From contig NZ_JAOQKC010000002.1 of the NCBI RefSeq assembly GCF_025567165.1, positions 62,001 through 126,000 of the forward strand: a stretch of DNA of 64,000 nucleotides, read 5' to 3'. Below are positions 33,701 through 43,852 of the stretch, one piece after another. Source of the DNA: Laedolimicola ammoniilytica. GTDB lineage: Bacteria > Bacillota > Clostridia > Lachnospirales > Lachnospiraceae. The position numbers and the translations under genes are program-made. Numbering within the stretch: position 1 is the first letter of the stretch; each line of letters begins with the position of its first letter. A model generated the notes under the pieces. The model saw nothing but the letters and a program-made list of their open reading frames with translations, made no database searches and was not told the origin of the DNA.

Positions 33701-36700
33701 GCTGCCGGATCCAGATATTTGCTCATTAAGGCAATGTCAACTGCAAAATTCGCATGTCCGGATTCATCCGTCGTAGCAACGGCCAGTTTTGTTCCTGCCT
33801 GAATAAGCAGCTTGCCATCTACATTGTAAATGTCATTCTTGGTATATAAGCCAAATTTTGCTCCACCCAGGGAAGCAGCTGTATCTTTATCAGCCTTATA
33901 AATACCAACTCCGAGTTTCCACTGATTTTCTTCTGATTCAGGCCGTCTGTCTCCTCCTGGTGTATCCGGTATCTTACCATCAGAATCATACATCAGCACA
34001 TAGCCACCATCGACTTTTCCATCCTTCACGGTAAATGAGATCTCTTCCGCTTTCTCATAACCATCCGGAGCCGTCTTTTCGATCAGCTTATAATCTCCAT
34101 CCGGGAGGGTCGTCTTATGCGGTGTATCCGTAGATGTCCAGCTTTCCACCTCATTACCGTCTGCAGTTCTGATTTCCAGCTCTGCTCCAGGTAACTCCTC
34201 CTTATTGGTGATATCCTTTTTACTGATATAAATGCCGTCTTCTGTTTCCGGTGCATCAAACATTGTCACCGTACCACTCTTCACGGATCCGTTTTCTACA
34301 ACAAAGTTAATACTTTCTGTTCTCTCGTATCCGTTTGGAGCTGTAGTTTCCGTTAAGGTATAAATTCCATCCGGAAGTGTTACTTCATGTGGCGTATCCG
34401 TAGATGTCCAGCTTTCGACCACATCTCCCTTGGCATCCGTAATCTCCAGTTTTGCCCCAGGAAGTTCCTTACCAGTGACCAGATCTTTTTTACTGATCGT
34501 TACTTTATCATCTTTTGGTGTTTCAGGTACATCCTCCTGACTCCATGCTTTTACTCTCAAATCGTAGGAGGAAAGGAAACCATTCTTATCCTGGTAATAC
34601 GGTTTTTCTGCATCACCGTAGGTTCCCCATGTCCAGAAGTTTACGCCGGAGATATCATACAGCTTCTCTGCAACCGTATTGACTCCTCCCAGGAACCAAT
34701 TCAGTCCTTTGCTGGCCCATATCTTCATCGTGTCATCTGTCCATTTCGAACTTTCCTCGTTTGTATTAAATACTACCTCTTTGATCTGATCTGCATACTT
34801 GAAATCTACCGTCTGAACCTGATTATTGATTAAAAATCCATACGGTGTAGCAATCTCTTGTACGTTGTATTTTCCGAGCGGCAGATATACAGATACGGTA
34901 CCAAGTGTTCCGTCCTTCTCAACCTTTACAATGCTTTCCTGTGAAGCATAATTGAGATCATATTCGATGAATAAGTCGAATGCCTGGTATGTAGTCTCTG
35001 TATCTCCAGTTTTTACCGTCAACGTACTATAATCATCAGCAAGCGTAATTTCCGTTCCGGCAGCGGTACGGAATTTCTGCTTCAGCTTATCCCAGATCAG
35101 ATGATATGTTTCTGACTTAATTACCAGATCTGCACAACGCGGTACCAGTTTCACAGGCTGTATATAGCTGCTCGCTGTCATATCCTCGCTACGGACATCC
35201 GTTACCTGATATCCATTTGCAGTTTTATAAACATATCCACCCATCTCTGTTACAAGGACATGATCCTGCATGGTTACAATTTCTGTACCGGTTTTGTCAA
35301 TCAATGTCCATGATCCATTTCCATTGTCCCGAATAGATGCGTTATCATATACTGCCACATGGGTATATCCCAGGTCTGCTGCTCCGTCTACACCAGCTCC
35401 CTTATCTACTCCTGCCTCTGCAGTATCTGTATGGGTAATCTGATAGCCCTTTGCAGTTTTCTCGACAATATCTCCTTCCGCCCACGGTGCTACATTGCTC
35501 TCCGTGATCCGATACAATGTCTGACTTTCTTTTACTTCAATCGTATTTCCGTCCTGCAGTGTCAGGAGATAATAATCCCCGTTTTCTTTCAGCGTAGCAC
35601 CCGGATATTCATCTGTTGATTCATAGGTTAAACGATAGCCTGTGTCTGTTTTGGTAAGCACTCCGGCGCTGTCTGTAGTAATATTTCCCTCATTTTCCAG
35701 TCTCGTCACATAGTCTGTAGCAATCAGATTTTGAGAGTTTGTACTACGGCGCAGTCTTCGCATGATATTAAGTGTACGCTCTCTGTAAAAAGTATTCGGA
35801 TAGATATTCTTGTCTGTATAAGCCGGGACTCCATATAAATCTTTGTCTTTCTGGCTCATTCCTCCTTCTCCATCTACCCAGTAGTTCTTAATAGATCCGG
35901 TTGTCGCATATTCATCTGCATCATAATACTTTTTACCGGTAAGAGATGTCTTGGTTCCATCTGTATTTCCGTAATAATATGTATAGTCGTAAGAACCTGA
36001 TCCTGCCTTTTCTGCTGTTTTGTAATTTGGCACATAAGACACGATCTCGCCATCTTCACCTGTTTCTACGGTTGCAACAATATCTCCCTTTTTGAACCAG
36101 GTTCCACCGTTGCCATCCTGTGTGTAGATATCCTCTGCTGCCGTTATCTGATATTTGGCATTTGCCAGCGGTCTTTCCTCGTAAACAAAATCATAGGTTT
36201 CCCCTGTGCTTTCCTCATCCAAGGAAACTGCAGCATCCGGATAATCTTTTTCCGTTCCGTCTGTATCAGTTACACTGTAACCGCCTGCCGGAAGAAGTTT
36301 TACTACTTTTCCGTCATCTGTGATATATAAGCCATACGTTACGAGCTTCACTTTCAGGATAGTTCCATCCGCAAGGCTTAATTTATAGTTGTAATTGATA
36401 TCCGGATCATAAATAGCTTCCGTATAGGTCAAGGTATATGTGCCATTTCCATTATCCTTCAATACGCCATAGTCATTTGTGGTCAACACTCCATTTTCTT
36501 CTGTTACCACATATGAGGTATTCATGATATTGGTTCCGGATACGGTATAAATATAGGTATCTGTTACATCACGCAGCCATGCATTTTCGTAAATGTCGGT
36601 AGACAGGTCATATACGATCATCAGAATCTTAGAGCTGTCTGTAATCTGCGTAAAGCTGTCCGCTGTACCTACAATTTCTGTTCCATCCAGCGTTACAATC

Positions 36701-39700
36701 TTTGCATATGCCTTTAATGCGGCAATCACTGCTGCATCCGTGACAACTGCTCCGGTTTCATCCTTATATACGACGGAGCCGGTACTGTCATCTGCTGTAA
36801 TAATCTTCTGATTGCCTGCAGCGTCGGTATAAATATACTGGTTCGGAACTGTTACAATTTCTTCCACTCCCGGATAATAGGTCTTCTTACCATCGACAGT
36901 CTGATATACGCCGGTGTTATAGACCTTTCCTCCATTCATGGTCAGCATATCTCCATCTGCAGTCTTGTATACTGCTGCCAGTCGAACACCGTTTCCATCT
37001 ACTGCAAGATAATCCACTTTCTGTATATTATCTACTTTCAGCTGTTCTTCCACGGTCCGGTATTCTACCTCATCTGTACCCAGATCATAGTGATCCTTCA
37101 TCTGATTAAATACCGCGCGATCCTTTGCACTGGCCTTCAGGTTGTTATATGCTGCATCGGCCGCATCTGTATACTCATCTGCATACTCAATGTCGTCCGT
37201 GTTACTATAGCCAACTAAAACTTCTCCTGTTTTCAGGATATTCAGTTTTCCTAAAGTCTCTTTGTTGTAATAGGTCTCTCCGATATAGATATAATCCAAG
37301 TTGCCATTACTGGTGATACCGGAAGCCTTGTATCTTCTTTCGGTAGTTACCTCAAAATCAACCGTACCGTAATACGGTGTGAACATATTGTCTTTTGTCA
37401 GCCGCTCTGCATCTGTGCCGACGCCGCCAAGCTGCTCACCATCTGTAGGATTACCCTGATCCCAATAAGTATTGTAGAATCCTTCCGGTCCGCTCAACTC
37501 TTCCAGACGATAATAGCCTTTCTCCAGTGAAGCAACCGCGTCAATACGTCCTTCCTCATCTGTGGTAAAAATATCTCTCTGTATTGTAGATAAATTTCCA
37601 TTCGGTCCAAGCAGATATTCTTTCAGATAATTATTCTTCTGATAGTTCCAGATTCGATAGCTCACACCCTTCTGGATAACATCCTGTCCACTTTGAGCAT
37701 CCCGTTTTACCATCACAAGTGAGGTAACAATCGTGGTATCTGTCTCTGTAACATATTTGGTTCTGTTTTCCGTTGCAGAAGAATCCGTTACTGTAACAAC
37801 AAATGGATCTACTGTGAATACATCCTGCGGAGTTGTTGTCTCTACAATAAGATAAGCTCCCCACGGAAGTTCCGGGGATTTAATATGTCCATAGTGGTTT
37901 GAGAACAGTTCTGACAGGCGGTACTCATTTTTCACTCCAGTTGCCACCCAACCGTCACTAATGCCATTTAATCCATACCATTCACACGGGCTTCCGGAAT
38001 TGAGATGATTTGTGGTGTAATCATATCCCTTGTTGATTTCTTCCACCTTCGTCGCATTCTTCTCATACATACGGGCAATGGCATTTGCCTCATTTGTGAA
38101 ATCCCATTTTAAGGTCTCATTGGAATAGTACGGATCCTTATATGCAGCCAAAATATCCACTACATAGTAATATCCTCTTCCAGCCACATAAACCAACTGG
38201 TTTACCTGATCCAGATCATAGTCAGTTCCACCATATTTCTCTTCAAATGGATGATGGGCCAGGATATAATCCTCGGTGAATTTATATCCCATCAGATTAT
38301 CCGTCTCATCAAACAGCGCAACCAGATCATTGTTCTTCACCAGCATATTACCTTCGTCAATGTTGAATGCCGGCTGGATCGTTCCGTCTACAATTTTACT
38401 CAGCTCTGAAATCAGATATACGGTAAAACCTGCTCCCTCCAGTTTCTTATACTGTGTATTTCCGGAGGATGCGCTTTCATCTGCTGTAGTCTCCTTGTCA
38501 ATCTGGAAACCTGCACCTTTTACGACCTGCTGTTCAGATACTCCGCTTGTTTCCTTCTGCACATATACCTGCTCCGGATCATACTGTACGCCCTCTACCA
38601 TTTCTCCCTCATACGGGAACGTGTAATGATATTTGATTGGGTTTCCATCAGAATCCGTTGCTGCCAGATATCCAGGAGCAAAAGAAAGCCACTTAATCTC
38701 TGATGCCTCGTCATCGTCATTATCGGTGGAGAATACTACGATAGAATCACGGATCTCTTCTGCCAGATAGTAATTGCCAAGATAAAGGCCATCAATCTGG
38801 AATTCTCCATCTTTGATCGTAGCACTTGCTACCTTAGCTCCTGCCTGCAAGGTTACATCCTGTACTGTCCAGGTGTCCCCATATCCGTCTTCATCCGCAT
38901 CCACGAATACCTGCTGTTCCTCCAGAACCGCATACCATCCGTTATGCTTTTCGCCACCGTACATTCCGTCCGGATGCTGAATTCCACTGTACTGTCTCGT
39001 ATTTTTACTTACTTCCACACTTGCTGTTGCGGCATCCGTATAATCCAGGTACAGTTTATTCTCACTCAGATAAGCATGTGGGTAATCCGTATAAGTATTG
39101 GTTCCCTCATCTGTGAAACCGTTGGATGCATCATCATCTGCATCAAAGATCACCCGGTATCCACCCGCTTTCAGCGGCTGCGCCCAGATAAGTTTCCCAT
39201 CCAGAGTTCCCTCGTAATAGTCCACATCGAACGTATTGTTCTCTGCCACATAGAGAGAATAGATTGCTCCATCCAGATCTGCATCACCGTGATCTGTTCC
39301 CGCCTCATACTGATCATCCAGAGTACCGCTTACATATCTTTCAGCGTCTGCATCATATTTTGTAAAGCGAATAAATCCGTATGTACGTTCGTCAATAAAT
39401 GCATATCCCTGTTCTTTATTAACATCTGCCTCTGTATTGGTGAACCTGGCCTGCTTCTCTTGAGCTGCATCATCATATATCACATTTCCAACCTGCAAAT
39501 ATTCTGTGCTGTTGAATCCGGCTCTGTTATTCAGGAATTCCGCATTATCACCTGCATAACTGTGATAGTTAATCTGTGTATCTGTATAAGTACCGTTATA
39601 GGTAATCTCTGATTCTGCCGAATCGTTGTCATTATAGCTGTCTACGTTGATTGTCGTTCCAACAAAATTCGTGATCAGATTTCGTGCTTCCCGCAGTGCA

Positions 39701-42700
39701 AAATAGGTATCTGTCTTCTCAGAATCGCGATTTACCAAAATACCGCTTTTTTCCTGCAGGTACTGATTCATAAGGCGATCCCAATCCTGATTCAATGTAT
39801 CTTGCTTCGGATCATTCAAGGTAAATCGCTCTAATCCTATACTCGGAAGAAGACTTGACTGATCATAATAATGAGCATCATATCCATCTTCCGTTGCTGT
39901 ATGTCCGGGATCATCCAGATATTCTACATAATTGGTATAATACACGCTGTCATAATCTTTGTATCCATCTGTCAGCATATAAGTGGCATACTGGTTTGTA
40001 TCCTCACACATATGCAGATAATGTACCATTTTTACGGTACTCTTCTGATCCGGAGTGTCATACGGCGCTCCATCATTATTTTTCTTGGATGACTCATCTG
40101 TCAGTTTTGTGTAATCACGATCCTCGTAGTTTCCAAGGTATCCCGTTTTTTCACCATCTGCAGGTGCTGTCTTTTCCACGATACAATAATGTCCTAAGTT
40201 GGCCTGTGTGTAATAAATCGTGCCATACTCATAATAACCAAACTTCTCTCCGGTCGCTTTATCATCCGTATCCGTAAAGGTTGTTCCGGCATACTGATCG
40301 GTTGCTCCCAGACGATGTACGGTATACATACCGATTGTGGTATCAGACCATCCCATTTTCTTAGCGATCTCCGGTGTTACCCTTACGATCTCATAATTAT
40401 CCTGGCCCCAAGTTGTATAATCATTGATGTCAGTGCCAACATTGGTATCTCTTTCTGCAAACGTAATCTGATTTGCAGATACGGAGAAATCTGTCACATA
40501 CTCATATGTGCCATCTGCAAGGATTTTTCCGATATAGTAGTACAGAGTCATGGTTCCATCACCATTATCGGTAGCGCTCACATAATACCGGCTATCATCC
40601 AGTCCCTTATATGAGGTGCCGTCCTCGGTAAACAGAACAATTCCCGTATCTTCTACCTCATAGTAGGAGAAATACAGCTCTGTATTGCTGGAGTACACAC
40701 TTGCATAGTTCGGATCACCTTTCACAAAGGTCTTCTCTGCTCCGGATGCATCCGTATAGGTATAAACCATATTTTCGCCGGATATGGACAATACAATCGT
40801 ACCGCCATCTTCCGTCGTATACGTTACTGCACTTGCACTATTATCTACACTGGAACCGGTCAGATTGATCCGATGCTCTGTCTGTGCATACAGCGCTTTT
40901 GCTGTATACTCTTTTTCAGTAGTTAATTTGCAGAAGTCTTTACTCTTCTGGCATACCGGACAATCGTCTGTGCATTCTCCAGCACAGGTGCAGGTTCCAA
41001 GATCATGAAGCTCTGTCTCATTATATGTTACCTGGGATGTACTACCCAGATCCGCTGCTGAATCCAGTGTCAGATAAAGATGTACTTTATAGGCTCCTGC
41101 AGAAGTCGGCGTAAAGCCGATTACATAATCACTCGGATTATCTACTGCAGCTTTCAGCTTATCTGTATCAAGATCCTGGGAAAGATACTCATGTGTACCA
41201 TCCTCATCTGTGATTGTCAGCTTTGCTCCTGCAATATGCTCCAGCTTCAGTGTGGAACCATTTTCCGTAATCATCTGATTCAGAATCATTGCCGGATAAA
41301 TACTCTGCTCCTGGGCTTTGGCTGTCGCTTTCCATTGATAGTATTCATAGATCTCAAATTCTGTATCATACAAAATCTGACTGTTTGTTTCCAAGTCAGT
41401 TTTGTTAATAAAAATCTGATTGTACCATGGCTCATTCGTGATGTTTCTCTCATTGGTATTCGGATCTACATCATTTTTACCGCCTGCTATCATAGTGCCA
41501 CCATTTTTTACTACTTCTGTGTAGGGTTCAATGGTAGTCACATCTTTGACATCTTTACGATATCCTTCTTTCGGAAGATTGATCGCATCCAGCGTCTTTC
41601 CATTAGAATCCGTGGCTGCCGGTCTTCCATACTTGTCTAACTCCGTAACTGTATAGGTGTAGGTACGAGCCACATAATTATCATACTCATAATCAATGGT
41701 ACTCTGTGCCTCTTCCTGTGTCTGGGTGTATACAACCTGCTGGGCATCATAAATGGCTTTGATTTCATCAGCGGTCATTTCCACCGTTGCTCCCATGTAT
41801 GCTACAGAAATTGTTTCTCCATCGGCTAATGCATTTACTTCAGCAAGTGTTTTCCCCCATATAGCCTGATACATTTCATAATCAATTTCATTCTGAAATC
41901 CATCATAACAAGTGGAATAAAACTCCCTAAACGTATGTTTGTGAATAAATGTAGTGGATGCATGTCCATTTTGATCGGTTGTAATTACCGTCGTATGCTG
42001 ACCGCCCGAAGGTTCCACGTCCGCATCCATATATGGAACTGGATCACTTACAGTTGTTGATTGTCCAAAAGTGCTTGTAGTTGCATTCGGATAATCATTT
42101 CCATATTCTGCCAGTGTTCCGGTGTAAATGTCATATGTGAGATCAAAACCACTTGCTTCGCTCTCATCTACCCGGAAATCAATTCCCTCCAGAAGTTCAT
42201 TAGTGATGACACTCTCTTTGGTAATATCTACATTATATTTTGTAGTTGCCTTTTTCTCTAAGTAGAAATTATCCATCATTGGAATTTCTACTGCTTCAAA
42301 CGTAGTATCTCCTTCACCAATGTCCCAAGTAATAATCCACTGTGCATTGTCATTGGATGCCGCCCAAAACTGAATTTCTGCGTGCTGACCTGGATAATAA
42401 TCTACATTTCCATAATTATCCAGTGTCCATCCACCTTCTGATACCCGATCCCATGCATAAGCACAGGAGATCACTGCTCCTAAAATGTAACTCGGATCTG
42501 CAGGCCACATGATCGGTGCAACCTGACTCAAGCCGCCTTCTCCCCATGCCTGCTGCGCCCAGAAAGAAGATGCGTCGTGATTGATCACGTACCATATTAC
42601 AGTCTGAATAGCTGCATAGTCAGCATTGCTCTGTTTTGTTGTCTTCAGATAAGTATTTACAAAAGACTGAATCAGCTTATACTGATTTGCTGATAAGTGA

Positions 42701-43671
42701 CTTCCGTTTGGTGCAATACAATCCGAATAATCTACCTGATGATATTGCCAGCCCGAACGATATGATCCGCCATATTTTGCACAAAATGCACTGTATGTAA
42801 CTCCGTCATCACCCTTGGCCAGCAACCGCTTCACCGTACCATGGCTCAGATTACTTCCCAGCGATGGTAACACGCCAATCGCATATGATGTCATATCTCT
42901 GCAACCCATGGATGTTAAGGATGACGGTCCTGAACCATTAGCATATAACGAAATTTGATCGTCCAGTGTCATAGGTGCTTTTGCTAACGCATCATATACC
43001 CAATCAGGTAATTCCCTGTCGTTCAGGTACATATTTGCAATATAGTCAAAAGACAAACCATCTTCCTGCATCTGTCGCAAATCATCCAGATCAAAACCTG
43101 CAAAAATGGTTCCACTGAAGAACCGCTCCAGAACCATTCCTTCTTCTGCCATAGATATGATTTCTGCAATATCTTCTGAATACATTTCATAGATATCGTT
43201 TCCATCAGCATCTGTTCCAATCACATAGTTTCCACTATATGACGGATCGCCGTACACATAATTTTCATATGCGTCCGAAAGTTCTTCCTGTTCTTTTGCT
43301 TCTTCTGGAACTTCTGTCAGCTCCGCTTCGTCAGGAACACTCTCTTCTTCCTTTTCATCCTCCACAACATCACCAGCATTTTTATCTTCGCTGGTATCTT
43401 CTGCCGTGTTTTCAGATGATTCCCCATCCTTTTCGTCCGCTGGTGATTCATCAGACTTATCATCATCTTCATTTTCTGATTTCTCAGCATCAGCTTCCGT
43501 TTCTTCTTCGGGTACATCGGAAGAATTTGAATCTTTCTCAGATTCTCTTGCAGAATCCACAGTCTCTAATTCCGACGCATATGCAACAGAGCCAACCGAT
43601 ACATTGGACAAAACCATTGCCAGCGCCAGTAAAAAGCAGAGACAGCGTTTCCCATACTTCCTCATACTCAC
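30793..43671 (-). CDS. Giant thioester/SpaA-type surface adhesin, 4292 residues
   Basis: GTG at 43671 (AAAGGAG five bases before it; ATG at 43665 is the alternative). Signal peptide 1-33, then a disordered Asp/Glu/Ser-rich segment (35-135). A thioester domain follows: YSAFCAKYGG with Cys297 and AIQTVIW with Gln356, the pair that forms the reactive bond. Most of the rest is a stalk of Cna_B/SpaA-like and similar beta domains, with a Cys cluster CTCAGECTDDCPVC near 893-906, tandem SpaA repeats near 3053-3210 (ISKKD, ETTAPNGYE) and again near 3715-3900. The C-terminus ends ENPMKRF (4258-4264), a hydrophobic helix and RKKREEEA, a sorting tail without LPXTG. Such adhesins bind host or cell partners covalently; here it may fix mating pairs. 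The gene is 12.9 kb, a fifth of the window. Confidence 0.93.
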   Translation of the reverse strand: MSMRKYGKRCLCFLLALAMVLSNVSVGSVAYASELETVDSARESEKDSNSSDVPEEETEADAEKSENEDDDKSDESPADEKDGESSENTAEDTSEDKNAGDVVEDEKEEESVPDEAELTEVPEEAKEQEELSDAYENYVYGDPSYSGNYVIGTDADGNDIYEMYSEDIAEIISMAEEGMVLERFFSGTIFAGFDLDDLRQMQEDGLSFDYIANMYLNDRELPDWVYDALAKAPMTLDDQISLYANGSGPSSLTSMGCRDMTSYAIGVLPSLGSNLSHGTVKRLLAKGDDGVTYSAFCAKYGGSYRSGWQYHQVDYSDCIAPNGSHLSANQYKLIQSFVNTYLKTTKQSNADYAAIQTVIWYVINHDASSFWAQQAWGEGGLSQVAPIMWPADPSYILGAVISCAYAWDRVSEGGWTLDNYGNVDYYPGQHAEIQFWAASNDNAQWIITWDIGEGDTTFEAVEIPMMDNFYLEKKATTKYNVDITKESVITNELLEGIDFRVDESEASGFDLTYDIYTGTLAEYGNDYPNATTSTFGQSTTVSDPVPYMDADVEPSGGQHTTVITTDQNGHASTTFIHKHTFREFYSTCYDGFQNEIDYEMYQAIWGKTLAEVNALADGETISVAYMGATVEMTADEIKAIYDAQQVVYTQTQEEAQSTIDYEYDNYVARTYTYTVTELDKYGRPAATDSNGKTLDAINLPKEGYRKDVKDVTTIEPYTEVVKNGGTMIAGGKNDVDPNTNERNITNEPWYNQIFINKTDLETNSQILYDTEFEIYEYYQWKATAKAQEQSIYPAMILNQMITENGSTLKLEHIAGAKLTITDEDGTHEYLSQDLDTDKLKAAVDNPSDYVIGFTPTSAGAYKVHLYLTLDSAADLGSTSQVTYNETELHDLGTCTCAGECTDDCPVCQKSKDFCKLTTEKEYTAKALYAQTEHRINLTGSSVDNSASAVTYTTEDGGTIVLSISGENMVYTYTDASGAEKTFVKGDPNYASVYSSNTELYFSYYEVEDTGIVLFTEDGTSYKGLDDSRYYVSATDNGDGTMTLYYYIGKILADGTYEYVTDFSVSANQITFAERDTNVGTDINDYTTWGQDNYEIVRVTPEIAKKMGWSDTTIGMYTVHRLGATDQYAGTTFTDTDDKATGEKFGYYEYGTIYYTQANLGHYCIVEKTAPADGEKTGYLGNYEDRDYTKLTDESSKKNNDGAPYDTPDQKSTVKMVHYLHMCEDTNQYATYMLTDGYKDYDSVYYTNYVEYLDDPGHTATEDGYDAHYYDQSSLLPSIGLERFTLNDPKQDTLNQDWDRLMNQYLQEKSGILVNRDSEKTDTYFALREARNLITNFVGTTINVDSYNDNDSAESEITYNGTYTDTQINYHSYAGDNAEFLNNRAGFNSTEYLQVGNVIYDDAAQEKQARFTNTEADVNKEQGYAFIDERTYGFIRFTKYDADAERYVSGTLDDQYEAGTDHGDADLDGAIYSLYVAENNTFDVDYYEGTLDGKLIWAQPLKAGGYRVIFDADDDASNGFTDEGTNTYTDYPHAYLSENKLYLDYTDAATASVEVSKNTRQYSGIQHPDGMYGGEKHNGWYAVLEEQQVFVDADEDGYGDTWTVQDVTLQAGAKVASATIKDGEFQIDGLYLGNYYLAEEIRDSIVVFSTDNDDDEASEIKWLSFAPGYLAATDSDGNPIKYHYTFPYEGEMVEGVQYDPEQVYVQKETSGVSEQQVVKGAGFQIDKETTADESASSGNTQYKKLEGAGFTVYLISELSKIVDGTIQPAFNIDEGNMLVKNNDLVALFDETDNLMGYKFTEDYILAHHPFEEKYGGTDYDLDQVNQLVYVAGRGYYYVVDILAAYKDPYYSNETLKWDFTNEANAIARMYEKNATKVEEINKGYDYTTNHLNSGSPCEWYGLNGISDGWVATGVKNEYRLSELFSNHYGHIKSPELPWGAYLIVETTTPQDVFTVDPFVVTVTDSSATENRTKYVTETDTTIVTSLVMVKRDAQSGQDVIQKGVSYRIWNYQKNNYLKEYLLGPNGNLSTIQRDIFTTDEEGRIDAVASLEKGYYRLEELSGPEGFYNTYWDQGNPTDGEQLGGVGTDAERLTKDNMFTPYYGTVDFEVTTERRYKASGITSNGNLDYIYIGETYYNKETLGKLNILKTGEVLVGYSNTDDIEYADEYTDAADAAYNNLKASAKDRAVFNQMKDHYDLGTDEVEYRTVEEQLKVDNIQKVDYLAVDGNGVRLAAVYKTADGDMLTMNGGKVYNTGVYQTVDGKKTYYPGVEEIVTVPNQYIYTDAAGNQKIITADDSTGSVVYKDETGAVVTDAAVIAALKAYAKIVTLDGTEIVGTADSFTQITDSSKILMIVYDLSTDIYENAWLRDVTDTYIYTVSGTNIMNTSYVVTEENGVLTTNDYGVLKDNGNGTYTLTYTEAIYDPDINYNYKLSLADGTILKVKLVTYGLYITDDGKVVKLLPAGGYSVTDTDGTEKDYPDAAVSLDEESTGETYDFVYEERPLANAKYQITAAEDIYTQDGNGGTWFKKGDIVATVETGEDGEIVSYVPNYKTAEKAGSGSYDYTYYYGNTDGTKTSLTGKKYYDADEYATTGSIKNYWVDGEGGMSQKDKDLYGVPAYTDKNIYPNTFYRERTLNIMRRLRRSTNSQNLIATDYVTRLENEGNITTDSAGVLTKTDTGYRLTYESTDEYPGATLKENGDYYLLTLQDGNTIEVKESQTLYRITESNVAPWAEGDIVEKTAKGYQITHTDTAEAGVDKGAGVDGAADLGYTHVAVYDNASIRDNGNGSWTLIDKTGTEIVTMQDHVLVTEMGGYVYKTANGYQVTDVRSEDMTASSYIQPVKLVPRCADLVIKSETYHLIWDKLKQKFRTAAGTEITLADDYSTLTVKTGDTETTYQAFDLFIEYDLNYASQESIVKVEKDGTLGTVSVYLPLGKYNVQEIATPYGFLINNQVQTVDFKYADQIKEVVFNTNEESSKWTDDTMKIWASKGLNWFLGGVNTVAEKLYDISGVNFWTWGTYGDAEKPYYQDKNGFLSSYDLRVKAWSQEDVPETPKDDKVTISKKDLVTGKELPGAKLEITDAKGDVVESWTSTDTPHEVTLPDGIYTLTETTAPNGYERTESINFVVENGSVKSGTVTMFDAPETEDGIYISKKDITNKEELPGAELEIRTADGNEVESWTSTDTPHKTTLPDGDYKLIEKTAPDGYEKAEEISFTVKDGKVDGGYVLMYDSDGKIPDTPGGDRRPESEENQWKLGVGIYKADKDTAASLGGAKFGLYTKNDIYNVDGKLLIQAGTKLAVATTDESGHANFAVDIALMSKYLDPAAKDSDLIYQKTVSYEYDSLTAGPKEGTFWLAAPSCDTILVTKDGDAYKTADGRTLTIDTTKKTVSYLVEESIDGNTSINTGDYYIQEITPPDGYLIDDTIYPVEFKYDGEYNMYIPVYAKHANEQTEVGITKYDLTGSEEIPGAEIACYKVKDVNDVDENGLISHEDDNLIEIDRWTSTDAEHTVKGLLLSNGEWPRLNNQEVRENIYVFRELVPADGYVSAKDIEFKLYQLKDADGHWMDADGNLYGYEVIVNHVTADQDYESGLILAPNENADDWILTGQTENSWDYTEVLDGEVIAKWLLVNKNLILFVNKDATKETLAKVLRESDFADKEFEKVYFEFAGNRIEDIDFYKDLQVTTRPADSKITYTQTWGTLDDLHLVMYDDTTKVKFSKQDIVTGEEIAGAHLQIVDEKTGAVVEEWTTGDDGYDADGNPIAHYIEKKLKVKYPYILKETLAPTDNGYVKSNSIRFQIDDSGEIQHIIMEDDFTKLEISKADITTGEEIAGAQMEIWTADADGNPITKYAEWTTGQDGYDANGNPNRHYVDYMPTGNYVLVEKTAPSGYLVAENVPFTITETGLLQKVQMLDATTMLKIYKYRTGTTEFVSGATINVYEVPEQYISYLTQPIKVETDAKIVDPDETPDFPTNDEIVGSTELGDYLTGVKAAQTEHRETYKTQLTLQYSLLKADLVNANYKMTQLLPDDVELNQDDLGTAFEAKDGDETAFTYKFSKTDAGYAVTVEFAEAYVNAAGHDNFNFLVTMEANIKDSALRQSGRLEVKFTDKVKLVIAKDEIVEIDSSVDTPAVTIRLTDEDLRATIVSQNKAVSVSGLKPGWYIAMEAKAPKGYILDTTPQIFRLLNATGEQTLYFYNQPEKKNSHHGGSGSHGSDDTPTPVTPTPEIGKLTLSINNGWWWNNVVTEDDGTAGYSIKVEVASENPMKRFPFVAVGAIAVLAAAGGFLIVRKKREEEA

Positions 43672-43727
43672 ACTTTCTCCTTTCTTTATTTTTACCCTTA
43701 TGAGTAAGATAAGGTCTGTACTACGCC

Positions 43728-43756
43728 ATTATTACATTAAATTTATCCAAATGCAA
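43728..43756 (-). promoter_or_regulatory. Promoter of the adhesin gene
   Basis: Minus strand TTGCAT (43756-43751), 17-base spacer, AATAAT (43733-43728), about 57 bases before the GTG. It lies just downstream of the terminator of the preceding gene. Confidence 0.55.
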
Positions 43757-43794
43757 GCAACGGAAATTTTATTCCAACTCTGTCATTATTCCAA

Positions 43795-43830
43795 ACAAAA
43801 AAGCAACCATACTTATGTACAGTTGCTCTT
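43795..43830 (-). terminator. Terminator after the CAP/SH3 lipoprotein gene
   Basis: Minus strand AGCAAC / GTTGCT stem with GTAC/GTAT-type extension and ATAA loop, followed by TTTTTT. Confidence 0.78.
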
Positions 43831-43852
43831 TTCTCTCTATTTATGATTTTAA

